Positions 45,502 to 57,400 of a DNA stretch of 64,000 nucleotides are shown piece by piece. The position numbers and the translations under genes are program-made. This stretch comes from Carposina sasakii. Its lineage: Eukaryota; Arthropoda; Insecta; Lepidoptera; Carposinidae. Within the stretch, counting starts at the first letter, position 1. Every line of letters starts with the position of its first letter. The notes beneath the pieces are model-generated. The model was not told the origin of the DNA, ran no database searches, and was given only the letters and a program-made list of their open reading frames with translations. The stretch lies in the NCBI GenBank assembly GCA_014607495.2, contig CP053175.1, positions 1,798,001 through 1,862,000 of the forward strand. Reading direction: 5' to 3'.

Positions 45502-48500
45502 CTGTGAAAATAATTAAAAGTTATTATATTTCTAGAAGAAGAATTCAAGTCAAGAATTTTACTTGATGTGTAACGTAGTCCGTTACATTAAGGCTCTAGC
45601 GCTAACAGCTTATACTCGTATTGAGGTAAGTTGGTATACATGAAAATGTTTTGTCCTGAATGACTGGAAACCAATGTATGTACAGCCTAAATCGTAAATA
45701 ATAAGTTTAACATCTTATAGACCTGAAATTTGGATGGTGTGTTCTGTGTTCGACGTAGATATCCGATAAAAAAGTATTCCTCAAAATTTTACAGGATTTC
45801 TAAAGTTTATGCTGATGAAGTCATGGCGTTCACCAGTTGGTAAAACATATTTGGAATAACTGGCATATACTACCATTGAGGTCATTATAAGTAGCTAGAC
45901 CGTTATATCTTTGCCACGTAACCCATTGGCACGTAGGGCTACCAAAATAGACAAACTGGTGAAAATTGAGTTTAACTTGTATTTTTCTGGTCGCCTCTGT
46001 TGACAACTTCTGCTTAACCTCTTTTAGGATTTTGAGCCTTAATCCTGTACCAAATTTCCTGTAATTATATGGCATACTAACACTCCCTCGATGACAACCG
46101 CGACGCCGGCGGGACGCACCGCCTGCGTCACCGCTACCGCGATCTGCTTCGTCAGCCGCTCCTGTACCTGCAGGCGTCGGGAGAAGATCTCCACTATCCT
46201 GGAGATTGAGTGGAGTCACGTCAAAATCATTTATTTGACATTTGCAACTAATTTGCCGATCGACAAGTTTCAGAATTTTTTACGTTTAGCAAGAATAAGT
46301 TGGTAGTGCGGGGCCTATAAAGTTGCAAAAGAGAATTTAACAATTGGTGTTAATTGCCTAATGACGAATCTAGGAGAACTGGTAATAAGTTCTCTTTTAT
46401 GTCAAAATCAAACAGATATAAATGTATTATGGTGGTTTCCGGGACATCTGCTAGCAGCAAATTTAATTTTGCACTACGGTGTCTATCGAATCATCGAACT
46501 TTTATGAAATTTTTTAGAGTCAAGCTAAAAAACAGTCTAAAGTGCCTAAAAAAATAAGGCAGCAATGTAGTATAGTCAGTATGAAATTCACAATTCTGTT
46601 AATTTAAAATAGTGCTGTGATAGCGACATTAGTTTTCTTAGTAATTACCTATCTTGCTTAATCCGAAGATTTTTCGGAATATTTCGACCTGTCACACTTG
46701 GTAAAAATATCGAAAGAAAATGTTTGATCTGTCCCACGAGTGTACGAAACAAATCGACCAATTTTTTTTCGTTTTTTTCTGATCTCTAATAAAAATAGGG
46801 TGACGGATCGAAATATTCCTTACCTTTCCATACTTTGTAATTTAACCTAGTACCCTGATCCTAACATCAGTTTTCTCAACAATCTTACCTAGCCAGCTTG
46901 CTAAGCCCCAAGATCTTGCCCTGAGGCAGATAACCGATGGAGACCTTTCCATAGAACGGCACGAGGTGGTGCTCGCACATCGAGAACATCTCTATGTCCT
47001 TTACGACTACCATTTCATCTGTATCTTCGTCGAAGATAGCATTATTCAGAACCTCTGTGGAATAGACGAAAAGATTATGTCAATCATTGGCATGATAATC
47101 TTCTATCTATAGGGGACATGTAGGTAATGGGGATCACTTAAGCAAGAATTGAAATAAAATGAAATCTATTAACCACCTATTTATTGTTAAACTCTTATAA
47201 TAAACTTTACTTATTTAACTTTCAACTGAGATCAGCTTTAATCACTTTGGCTTATTCATTTAGGAACAATAGAGATTTGAAAAAAAAATAGCTTTGATCA
47301 CCATTGTCAACATCGGTTGGCAATGGTGATCAGCATGTGGACAATGGTGATCAACACATGTCGCATACATAATTGCTAGCCGAGTCCCACCCAGTACAGT
47401 CGGCGTGAGCCCAAAGCCCACAAGACTTGCATCGATACCATACTTCGTAGTCTCGACCAAATTCTCCACATACAAGACACATGTTACTGCCTTCTGCATC
47501 GTCGTCTTCACCATCCTGACATAACTCATCCATGTTCGCGTCTGACGTCGAAGAATCATTCGATTCCTGTAGAATTTTCTTCTTAACCTTCTTAACTCTA
47601 TCCTTCTGTGGCTTGCTTTTCTTTACCACTTCTTTTCCCTTACTTTTCTCAGCTTTAGACTTCTTTTTGTTCTCTTTCTCAACCAGAGCGTCTTTGATCG
47701 GCGTGGAAGTATTGTTGCGTGCTGTTTTTTTCTTCCTTGTCTTTTCTTAAGATTAGGAGCTTTTTCAGGCATCTGGATGAAATTTTGGATACTTAGCAGG
47801 TTAGATGTTGATGGCATTGCATGTTCGAATTGAGACGAAGATGCAGTCGCTGGTTCAGAAATTGTGGAATACGCCTTGGAATAGGATTATCTTGTTTAGC
47901 TCAACAGTAGAAATAACTCAACATAGCAGCAGGCGATTCTGAAATAGAGTCGGCCAAATCTTGTACTACGATGGGCTCTGATTGAAGGACTTCAGCTGCC
48001 AAAAAGTCTTCATCTGAAAAGACATTAGGGTTTATGGGAAATATGCCCGTTGCTCTAAATCCCGCTTCGCCCTTGCTCATGGAAGCAACACTTGAGAATG
48101 CTTTTTTAACCAAGGAAGCTACATCATAAGGTGTTATTTTTTCTGAAAGCTGGCTCTTCATGAAAAAGTCACATTCTCTTCTGTATGAACCTTTGAATGG
48201 TCCAAAAAAAGACACATCCAAAGGCTGCATACGGTGAGACGTATGAGGTGTAGAGACAGCATATGGATATGATTTTTTTTGCAATGCTCGTGAATGGCCA
48301 GTGAAATGTGGCTTGCATGATTGTCTAATATCAATAGTACCGGTTCTTTAGCAGAAGGTTTGGCATGCTGGGTAAAATGCTTGAGCCATTCAAGAAAAAG
48401 CTCCTCATTAATCAGCCATTGTCTGAGCATTTATAAATAGCTCCTGTTGGGCCGTCCTTTTCTAAGGTCGGGGTCATCCTCTTTCTGGGAAAGATGAACA

Positions 48501-51500
48501 TTGGAGGAATGTATCCACCGGCAGCACTCATGGCGCAGAGCAAAGTGATATTCTTTCCCCTTTCCCAGCTTGTTATAGATCCTATCCTTTTCTGTCCCTT
48601 AGCAGCACATACTTTTCCAGGGTCTTGGACGGTAGAAATACCGGTTTCGTCGCAGTTAAAAATGTTTTTTGGCAGAAATTTGTATTTTTCCATTAGTTCT
48701 TCTAGCAGCTTGTAGAATTGATGAACTTCAGTTTTATTAAAAGCTGTAGCCCTGTTGATGCTAGTGTTCAGGCTTCCGTCTGAAATATTATTCCTGTCAA
48801 TAAATCCTTCAAACCAAACTCGTCCAGCCAATCTTGATGAGGTGTTAAAATTGTGCCTTAGCTTTAGTGATTCCGCGTATTCGAATGCCGCTCTTTTTAT
48901 TTGGTTTGGGTACAACCGTAGAAGATATTGCATTTTCTTGATTATGTCTGCTAATTCTTTTTCCATCTCGGGCGTGAAGACTGTATTACGGCCGAGACGA
49001 GGTTCTTTCGTTGTTTTTTTTGTGTATCTCTTTTGAAGGCTGGAAAACGGAATATTCACGACATTTGCGGCTTTTCGCATTGAATAGTTCGGCACGAGGT
49101 GTTTGTCTTCCTGCTCGGCATCTAAAAACAAAAAATACACTGTTTCATCGAGGTTAGGTAATGTGGGCAATTAGAGTCACCAATGCAGGCAATTGGAGTC
49201 ACAACAATGTTGTGACTCCAATTGCCTGCATGGGCGTAAATGAGAAAAAATTAATCCTAACGAAAAAGTTGACAATATATTATCAATCTGAGTTTCAATT
49301 ATCGATTTAACATATTACGGTTACTACATATCACAAGTACAGAAATATATATTTAGTAATTCAAGACTTACCTTTGGTTTTATCAACTCGTAAAATTACA
49401 TCAAAATGGCGGGAAATCTTCACACTCCCGTTGCTCTTGAGCGCGTCGCGCAAACTGTGTGAGCGAGGGAAGGCGCACGAGAATGACGTGAAACTAGCGC
49501 ATAGTCATGTCGGTACCAGTTGATTGCGTTTGGTTTTTGTTATTTTGAGGTGACCACCATTGCCCACTGACTCTGATTGCCTACATCTCCCCTACATATA
49601 ATAAAAATGTAACGGATCGCTGTCTGTACCTATACATGGAAGATATATGAGAAAAAATATTATAGGAGACCATTATCAACGCAATAGTACCCAAAATAAT
49701 GATTTTTGGAATTTTTGTCTGTTTTTCGGTTTGTCTGTGCGTTTGTGCACGCTAATCTCAGAAACGGCTGAGTCGATTTAACATATGAGCTATTTTTTAA
49801 ACAGGGAAAAAGTTTTTATCCCGGATAATTTCGACATTTGTTTTTTTCTGTAGCCCACGTGGACGGAGTCGCGGGCGTGCACTAGTTAGAAATAATATTA
49901 AGAAATGAACAAATTCATTGGTATAAATCATAATGTAATATAAAGTCGGAAAATTTTCTCATCATAAAATTTTGATTTGCATTTTTTGGAATAACGCATC
50001 TTCTATTTAGTGTTCCCTTATCTCAACATCCACTTCCTGCCCTTATCCCATTTATTTATGTTATGGGGTCGGCGCAATATGGTTTCTTTCGAAACTCACA
50101 TTGCCAAAGTTTTGGCATTTGTTTTAACGGCCGGCTACCTGCCTGACGCCAATTCTCGGATATAGCTAAGTGACAATTTTTTTTAGAAAAATCCGTACAT
50201 GAAATAAATTAAACGGTACAGGCCCGTGACTGGTATCGAACTCACGCCTCCCGACTGAAAGGCGCACGTTTTAACCATTGGGCTATCACCGCTCCCTTGT
50301 TCCCTTTTCTATTTATACTAATAATATTATAAATTTATAATAATATTATAAAGCTGAAGAGTTTGTTTGTTTGTTTGAATGCGCTAATCTCATAAACTAT
50401 TAATCCGATATAAATAAATCTTTCAGTGTAAGATAGCCCATTTATAGAGAAAGGCTATATAATGACCCGCCCAGGCTTATCACGGATGTACTCGTAATGT
50501 CCTTTCACGCGGACGAAATCGCGGGTAGCCACTAGTTTGAGATAAAACCGCAGAGCGTATTGCTTTCCTACCTTCCAAGCTCTGGTCATAGCCTTTGGTG
50601 AAGAATAGCATAGCTTTGGCAGCTCTTTCAGGAGTCTTCAGCAGACCCTGTCTTTCTGGATCCTCTCCCAAACCTGAAATTTTAGTAATCTAACTTTATT
50701 ACAATGTTTAATATATAAGATTATATATTTATACACATAGTCACGTCCATTATCTCCCAAAGAGATTGGGCAGAAGTGTGCAAACCACACACCCACTTTT
50801 CTACAGTTAGCCTATTAAGGAATGAGCCCATCGCGGCTTTTCCGGCACAAATACAATAATCTATCGACCGGTAACAAATCCAGTGGGATATACTCGTATT
50901 TCCGTGTAATTCTAAATAGATATTATAAAATATGAGTCGAATAATTTTCAAGTAAGTGTGAAAATGTGCAGTGTCTCATGAAGTCAAACCTTTCAATTTT
51001 TAAACAGTCAGCTGACTTTATAGCAATAAAAGTGACTTAAAACCATGTAATTAAAATAATAATAATAATAAATTAATTAATATTGTAATAAAAACATAAG
51101 AAACGATAATAATATGTCCTAAATCAAGAAAACCGAACTTGAACATCTCAACTATACCCTCAAAATTGGTCAGAAGTGGCACCATGTGGTTCTATCGGCC
51201 CTTGGTGCTCTGCCTACCCCGTAAGGGATAAAGGTGTGATTATATGTATGTATGTTAATATATATGATTGATGAGTAGACTAATAATTCCATAGTAAGCA
51301 TGTCTCTGGTAAGGGTATATCCATAAAGGTTAGTTTTCTATTAATTTATCTCACCTGTAAGCAGCAGTCTGTAAGAGTTGGCCATGTCGGGCAGGAGAGC
51401 CTCTCTGGTCGGAGGCCTGTGGTCTAACTCCAGGTCGTGATGGAAGGTGCAGTTCTCATGACCTGGGAGTAAAGGAATATACGGCATTGATTATTTTCCA

Positions 51501-54432
51501 TTGCATAGATTTTTTCTTGTATTCTTTATTGTACACACAAACATTAGACAATATAGTGACTTAACATAGTTACACAGAAAGTGTACAAAGGCGAGCTTAT
51601 CTCTTTAAGAGATTTCTTCCAGCAAACCCAAGCCAACAATTTGTTACACAATTATAGAGGGCAAGTCATGTGCCTTGTCAATGAAACAGAACATTATAAA
51701 ACTAAATTTTCAAAATATTAAACTTACAGAGTGTTTCATCGTCGCACTCTATACATCAAATAAAGTAAGTTTATGCCAAAAAAAATGCTGGGAAAAGATG
51801 TAAATAAAAAAATTAAAAAAATACTTGATCGGGTTAAATATGTATACAGTGTCCAGTATTTATGCTAGTTTTTTCATAGACAGATAATAATTATTTCTCT
51901 TGTATAAATCTTGCTACGCGCGTCTATGTGCATTTATGCAGAAAAACGCAGTCTATTTACTCAACTTTGGACCCTAATGTCTTGGGAACCAGACACTTCC
52001 CATGTATGCTTCCATGGAGAAAAATGATTGTGATGATGAGGAGATTCCGTAGTTTTCGGGAACGTTGATGACCAAAAAACATCCTGTATAACAGCAAATG
52101 AATACTAATAAACTACTTTTAAAAATATATATAAAATCTATACATAGTATAATAAAAATGTAACGGATCGCTGTCTGTACATGGAAGATATATGAGAAAA
52201 AATATTATAGGAGACCTTTATCAACGCAATAGTATCCAAAACAATGATTTTTGGATTTTTTGTCTGTTTGTCGATTTGTCTGTTTGTCTGTGCGTTTGTG
52301 CACGCTAATCTCAGAAACGGCTGAACCGATTTCGATGCAGTTTTCAGGAATATATTGTGACAGGTCTCACTTAACATATAGGCTACTTTTTATCCCGGGA
52401 AAATGTTTTTATCCCGGATAATTTCGATATTTTGTTTTTTTTTCTGTAGTCCACGCGGACGGAGTCGCGGGCGTCCACTAGTACACAATAAATATATATG
52501 GTAAATATCTATACAAAACATAGTTATAATTTACATTGGATATTATATACCTATAATTTATCATTGGAAATTATGTAAAAGCCCAAACAGATATGAAAAA
52601 GGACAAATTTATAACACTTGAAATTTATATTTTTTGCATATTTCAGATTTTATCTTCGATTTCTTTTCATATTTAAAATTTTTAAATTTGGAATAAAAAA
52701 AATCGAGATTGTTTTAAATCTCCAGTATTGAAATTGGCTTTAATAAGTAAATGAAAATAAAGCTAGATGATGTTTTTTGCCAGTTTCTGTAAACTTACAA
52801 TACTCGTAACAGAAGGTCGTACGTAAGTCTCTTGTTATTCAGAAAATGTAAATACATAATACCTTTTTTGTCTAACATTTTTATCACTGAATATAATTAT
52901 AAAACCTCTAACTCAACTCAATGTTGTATACACAATGATTGTTGAAAGATTATTAAGAATATTCTGAATGTGAATTCCAATCGTCACACTTTTCCATACA
53001 AATTTCAATCTTCCATGCCGTAAACATTGACGCAAGCTAAGAAAGTTAAATACATTGCACTATGGTATAAAAAAATCTAATGTAATGACTTCATATTTAT
53101 TTGCATTTGTTGTCATCAATAGGTTTTATAATATCAATAATTTGATTAATATGTGAAATACCTGCTAGGCTCTAACATGACCAGAACCCGATAGTTTCAG
53201 CAGCCTGTTTTTGCTTTAATACGATAAACCTATTTATCGACTAGTTGTCAAAATACGATAGATATTAGCAGCCATGTTGAATGCTTTTTGTTATCGATAC
53301 AATGCAATTACTAATCATTTAATTTCTACCTTTGACCTACTTATGTAAACTAAAAACGATAAATTTAAATCATAAAACACTAAATTAAAAATATTAAGCT
53401 GGAGCATATCACTGTACAATAAAACCTATTCTCGAACCAAAGAATATAATAAGTATTTTCGATTTCTCAAAGGTAACCTATCTACGCTTATCGCGCATTC
53501 TACAATGTTCATCGATAACAATATCTTGAATTGATGTCAAAATTCGATATTTTTAACATCAAAATACGGTCATGTTCGGCGCTATCGATATAACAGAATG
53601 GACATGCTCGCATTTTATTCTAGTGTCATAATCGTATCGTGCCGTGTAAACGTAACCGGCATACAAAAGATTATGTTCGCTGTATCGATAAAATTCAACA
53701 TAGCGGCTATCAATTTATCGTATGTTGACAGTTTCCACTTCGAGAAGATTGGGAATAGGTATCGATAACTTGACTTATCATAATATCGTTTATCGTTGGC
53801 CGTGAATTTCCTAGCCGGGCTGGAATAAAAAGAGTTTTTTAAATACCTATTAAGAGAGGTAGGTACAGCACCTATAAAGTGAATGAATGAATGAATGAAT
53901 TTATTTGCCATTGTATAGAGTACATAATAGGTGATAGAATATGTGTGAAATTACCCTAAAGAATAACTTTAAAATCTACACGATTTTTTTTGCCTTTTAT
54001 ACTATTATTCGGCTAATGTGTGTAATGGATAGTCTATCTAGGACAAAGTTGATATTGTCTTTATCTTGATAAAGTTTTACAGAAAAAATAGGTATATATA
54101 TCATCTGACTATTTGAGAAATATATCTTTTATGCTATTTATTTTCTTTTATATGATATACCAACCAGGTGTGGTGGATGTACGAGGGGTCATCGGTGTTC
54201 CAGGCACTTCAAGCTCACTCTCAGCATCAGTCAAATGGAAATTCTTCAGAGCCTCTGGAGTTTTCTTATATTTTCCCACAAACGAGCCTTTTCCCGCGGA
54301 ATTTTCGACGCCATTTTCTTTTTCCTCCGATATAGAGTTGCGCGATTTGAGCGAGCTTACGCGCCGTATCAGCGACGAAGGCGGGACTATTGGCTGTTCC
54401 GAATTAAAATCTTTTCCGTTCACGGCGGCCAT
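45372..54432 (-). CDS. GTP cyclohydrolase I, six coding exons
   Basis: The gene encodes GTP cyclohydrolase I, which turns GTP into 7,8-dihydroneopterin triphosphate, the first step to tetrahydrobiopterin and to pteridine pigments. Coding exons on minus: 54432-54165, 51462-51355, 50673-50572, 47054-46889, 46198-46082, 45501-45372. All introns have GT/AG ends and the phases agree, giving 891 bases and 296 residues. Residues 1-90 are a variable regulatory-type N-terminus. The rest is the conserved catalytic core: [51 protein letters not shown] and [10 protein letters not shown]. The zinc ligands expected in the family are present as Cys186, His189 and Cys257. The start (AAAATGG) follows a CTTTTTTAG acceptor-like site at 54444, so a 5' leader exon may exist. 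Introns hold a pogo-like transposon, Helitrons, a MITE and a foldback. The gene looks intact. The fly orthologue is Punch. Confidence 0.95.
46082..46198 (-). CDS. GTP cyclohydrolase I exon 5
   Basis: Encodes [18 protein letters not shown] to VVIEG. The acceptor is ATCTCCAG and the donor GTTAGT; it enters with the last base of the Arg215 codon and leaves two bases into Val254. Confidence 0.93.
46889..47054 (-). CDS. GTP cyclohydrolase I exon 4
   Basis: Encodes [18 protein letters not shown] to LSKLA and carries the CEHH zinc and catalytic motif. The acceptor is TTCCACAG and the donor GTAAGA. Confidence 0.94.
47112..49592 (-). mobile_element. Pogo-like DNA transposon in a GTP cyclohydrolase intron
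   Basis: 2481 bp with inverted ends of the form GGGGASATGTAGGYAAT and TA duplications at 47110-47111 and 49593-49594. It encodes a decayed pogo/Tigger-type transposase (see next entry). The flanks, once the element is removed, join as the 5' edge of a Helitron (TCTATCTATACATATAATAA), so it landed inside one. It sits in the intron between exons 3 and 4, in the same orientation as the host gene. Confidence 0.88.
47351..49092 (-). pseudogene. Pogo-like transposase, frameshifted
   Basis: Reading on minus: a Psq-type helix-turn-helix ([20 protein letters not shown]) and a CENP-B-like DNA-binding region ([33 protein letters not shown]). A DDE_1 catalytic domain follows with [16 protein letters not shown] and [15 protein letters not shown], giving all three acidic residues. 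A Lys-rich linker leads to a C-terminal Cys/His finger of PHD type ([28 protein letters not shown]). Lesions: a likely one-base loss near 48412-48425, another near 48250, and a stop after SYFYC near 47903. An ATG after a splice-like acceptor at about 49116 (MPSRKT) resembles the usual pogo start but is out of frame with what follows. No active transposase can be made. Confidence 0.85.
49597..49885 (+). mobile_element. Helitron (3' part, split by the pogo-like element)
   Basis: Runs from ATAATAAAAATGTAACGG to GTCGCGGGCGTGCACTAG followed by T. The matching 5' tip lies on the other side of the pogo element (about 47099-47111). Non-autonomous; same family as 52137-52481. Confidence 0.7.
50221..50300 (-). 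repeat. tRNA-headed SINE fragment, family T
   Basis: Minus strand reads GGTGATAGCCCAATGGTTAA and GAGTTCGATACC, the A- and B-box regions of a tRNA-derived head. Only about 80 bases remain. Confidence 0.65.
50308..50535 (+). mobile_element. Short Helitron in a GTP cyclohydrolase intron
   Basis: Starts TCTATTTATACTAATAATAT and ends GCGGACGAAATCGCGGGTAG then CCACTAG with a following T, the terminal pattern of lepidopteran non-autonomous Helitrons. It ends 37 bases from exon 3. Confidence 0.65.
50572..50673 (-). CDS. GTP cyclohydrolase I exon 3
   Basis: Encodes [20 protein letters not shown] to GYDQSLE. The acceptor is AATTTCAG and the donor GTAGGA. Confidence 0.94.
50674..51354. other. Intron with repeat E
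   Basis: Contains a plus-oriented copy of repeat E at 51128-51256 ending in a TATG-rich tail. Confidence 0.5.
51355..51462 (-). CDS. GTP cyclohydrolase I exon 2
   Basis: Encodes [20 protein letters not shown] to NSYRLLLT. The acceptor is ACTCCCAG and the donor GTGAGA. Confidence 0.93.
51727..52086 (-). mobile_element. MITE family A, copy 5
   Basis: Inverted copy with ends CAGAGTGTTTCATCG and ACATCCTG and TA flanks, in intron 1 of the GTP cyclohydrolase gene. Confidence 0.75.
52137..52481 (+). mobile_element. Helitron, complete short copy
   Basis: 345 bp from TCTATACATAGTATAATAAA (after A) to GTCGCGGGCGTCCACTAG (before T). The GC-rich inverted block near the 3' end (CGCGGACGGAGTCGCGGGCG) can form the usual terminal hairpin. 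It has no Rep/helicase gene. Confidence 0.75.
52482..53224. other. Intron sequence, no feature seen
   Basis: AT-rich; nothing supported. Confidence 0.4.
53225..53745. mobile_element. Intronic inverted-repeat element rich in ATCGATA
   Basis: The ends pair imperfectly over about 70 bases. Left: TTGTCAAAATACGATAGAT, then GCCATGTTGAATG and TTATCGATAC. Right, reversed: CTGTCAACATACGATAAATT, then GCTATGTTGAAT and TTATCGATAC. ATCGATA occurs five times in or beside it (near 53293, 53511, 53583, 53683 and 53759). It lies in intron 1 of the GTP cyclohydrolase gene. The motif density could give it regulatory activity (inference), but transposon origin is the simpler reading. Confidence 0.55.
54165..54432 (-). 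CDS. GTP cyclohydrolase I exon 1 (first coding)
   Basis: Encodes [20 protein letters not shown] to [12 protein letters not shown], a Ser/Pro/Thr-rich head of 89 residues. The donor is GTTGGT. An in-frame ATG sits 15 codons upstream, but the acceptor-like CTTTTTTAG at 54444 and the good context at 54432 favour this start. Confidence 0.9.
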
Positions 54433-54444
54433 TTTCAATTCATC

Positions 54445-57400
54445 TAAAAAAGGTTTTATGATTTTTTTTACATACACTTTTTTAGATACATTTACTTAAA
54501 CGTTCGGTGTGCACAGATTTCGGTATATTACTAAGAAAACTTGTAATTTTATCGTTTGTATAATTGCTTGATCTCTAAGGTTATCGATACCAACATGGTA
54601 TAATATGTTACAGATAGATGAGAGTTATGTTATATATATGTTATATATATATTACATGTATCATTGGTTTTTGCTTTTTTATCTGGTGAGGATTAAAATC
54701 TGCATCCTGGAAAACTGCGATAAAACGTTTTATTTACGAGTAATAATATTCGTAGTAAATTATTAACTTAATTTATTTAAATGTAATAAATTTATTGTAA
54801 TACTTAATATATTTCTAAGACGGAATGTAGTACCTAACCGTTTACAAGTATTTTTTATAGTACCTAAATATTTTTTAGTTTTCACTAACACGCAAGAGCT
54901 ATAAAGCTATAATTGCAATAATCAAAATACAGAATGCTTCATAATACAACGAATTGACACCTTTAGGTACAGTCGAAGTCATAAGTGACCTAGTTCCAGT
55001 TGAGGTCAAATACAAGGTCCTTTCCGGTTAGGTTGCGAAGCTTCTTTTTCTGTTTTAATTTAATTTTAGATATAGATTCGAGAGATTTGATTAAAAATAC
55101 TTAATTATTATAACACAAATTTGATGTAAACTTTAAGATACTGACATTAAGAGAAACTACTCTTGATTTTTCTAAAAGTATTAAATAAAAAAAATAAGTA
55201 AATTTCAGTTGTAATACATAGGAAAAATATTATTTATACAAGGTTCGAAGATGGCGTTATCGATTTTCTATCTAAATCTGTAAACTAAATTATATTCTTC
55301 TGTACCTAATTCAGTTACGCGTTAGATACTTGGGTACTTACATAAAATAGCCAAAAATAGGCCGTTAAAGAAAACTCCTTTAGGTAGTGCACGTGTCGTA
55401 CATAAATATAAATATACATAAATATGCGGGTATACACAGTATTACTTACATATACAACACATTATTATGTGGTTTACGGCAAATTTGCTTACAAATAACT
55501 TTATTATAGCGTAATTAATTCTGATCCGAATACTTAATATCCAGTTCAAAGTAAAAGTTAAACGGATCAACTTTCGATGTATTTTTTAAATCACTTTCTT
55601 TTCGTTATCAATAAAAGTGTCGGGATTTTAAAAAATGTAAGTGGTGACTAAATGGAAGTTGTGGGATTTACCAGGCTAATTAGTAATGGTTTGTATATTA
55701 AGAATAATAACTATACTTGATATTATATTTCATATATATATATATATATATAATATATATATATTTAAACCAGTCTTAAAACTTGTCGCTGATCATTAAC
55801 ATCCGTGCCCGATATGCTGAACGTGGCCGTGGTATCTCCTTTACGATCTTGCAGTTCTGGCTACCCCATTTCGGGAGCACAGCGGTATCTGTATGTAATT
55901 ATTTCGTATTATTTCGTAATGGGTCAGTTTATGAAGTTGTTTCAATTTGTAAACATCGTTAATTGAATAGAAAACATAATTATCTATTGTGTCTGTCAAT
56001 TATTCTGCAATTAGTACCTAACAATTTGTTTGCTTGCGTGTTAATGATAAGAACTTCGTTTTTTTCTGACACACGGGAATTCTGTTATCAAAATATTATT
56101 TTTTCGAAATAATCATCTAAAAACACTTAAAATAATTATAAAAATAAAGATTATTACTTTTCTTACTTAGTTCCTGTCATTATTATTGATAGTTTTATAA
56201 GGCAAAAATAGGTTAAAGAAAGGTCACATGTTCCTACATAATAGGCGAAAATATGATCACCACATTGTTATGGTCATATATGCAGTGACCATGGCCTTTA
56301 CCCTGAGACTTCAAAAGGAATGGAATATGACCGTGTATTAGAAAAAGTCTAGCATATGCTAATAACTGACCTTACGAGATAGATGATAAGTGCATTGTAA
56401 GATTTATGAGATCACGATCGACAGTAAAATACATTTTATGGATCATATAAAACATATTTTTAGAATGATTCAATTTTTTTTATAAGGATTTTTCGCCTCG
56501 CCTGTACTTACTAATTTTAAATGGTAAATGAAAAGTATACATGGTCAGTAGTTTAATTATAATAGGCCAGTCATGGGAAGTCGATTTAAATATAAAACTC
56601 CCCGAAAGACCTCTACTGCGACCGATTGGAACCGGTAGAGCAGCGGTTCATACAGCAGATACGATTGTTTAATTGTTAAATTTTATTAATGCTTATTACT
56701 ACATATCATGCAAATAAAAGTTTGATTTAGTTTAACTTTTCTACCACACGTACAGTCACGGCAGAAAAATTCGGACGACATTACTATAGGTATATAAAAG
56801 GTTCATACGAAGTGCAACCCGTACATTTTTAAATGTTTATTAACTTTTTATTAATATTACCAGCCTTATGTCATTATTTGACCTTAAGCGGTCAATACAC
56901 CGGATGCGGACATAAAGCGGTGCACAAACTAACTAAGACCCTACAGATAATTTAACAGGTGCTAGTGAATGTCCTTGCTAAAAGTGAACGGTTGTCCTTT
57001 TGGAGCAGTCGTGTACTCGTACAGTACTATAGATTTATTGCCTTGTGATTATTGAATAATTGCTATATTTATGGGAAACTAGGTATTGCGGTAACTCTGT
57101 TTGTTTTGTTTTACGTATACGAATTAAAGTAAATATGTATTAATGATATAACATGTAACAATAAGAATATAATATAGCAAAATGTTAAAAATCTGTGACT
57201 TACCGAGTTCCTTAGTCGACTCTAACGATATACAAGGATGGAGATGCAGCTGGTGCATTATATATCTACCAAAGCTCCGCATCAGTACAGATAAGCTTTA
57301 TCAGGTAATCAAAAGTATTAATCGCAAATTCGTGTTAAATCTTTGCCTTCGTACTGATAAAGTATAAAAGAGAATCGTTGTCATATTAACGTAATTATAA

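Noticed and set aside
45830..46219. 129-codon minus frame over GTP cyclohydrolase exon 5
   Set aside because: It is in a different frame from the exon and encodes low-complexity sequence; a shadow.
57190..57215. Perfect GTAAGT donor (minus) as a GTP cyclohydrolase leader exon
   Set aside because: It falls inside dispersed repeat C, so it is a poor candidate for a host leader exon.
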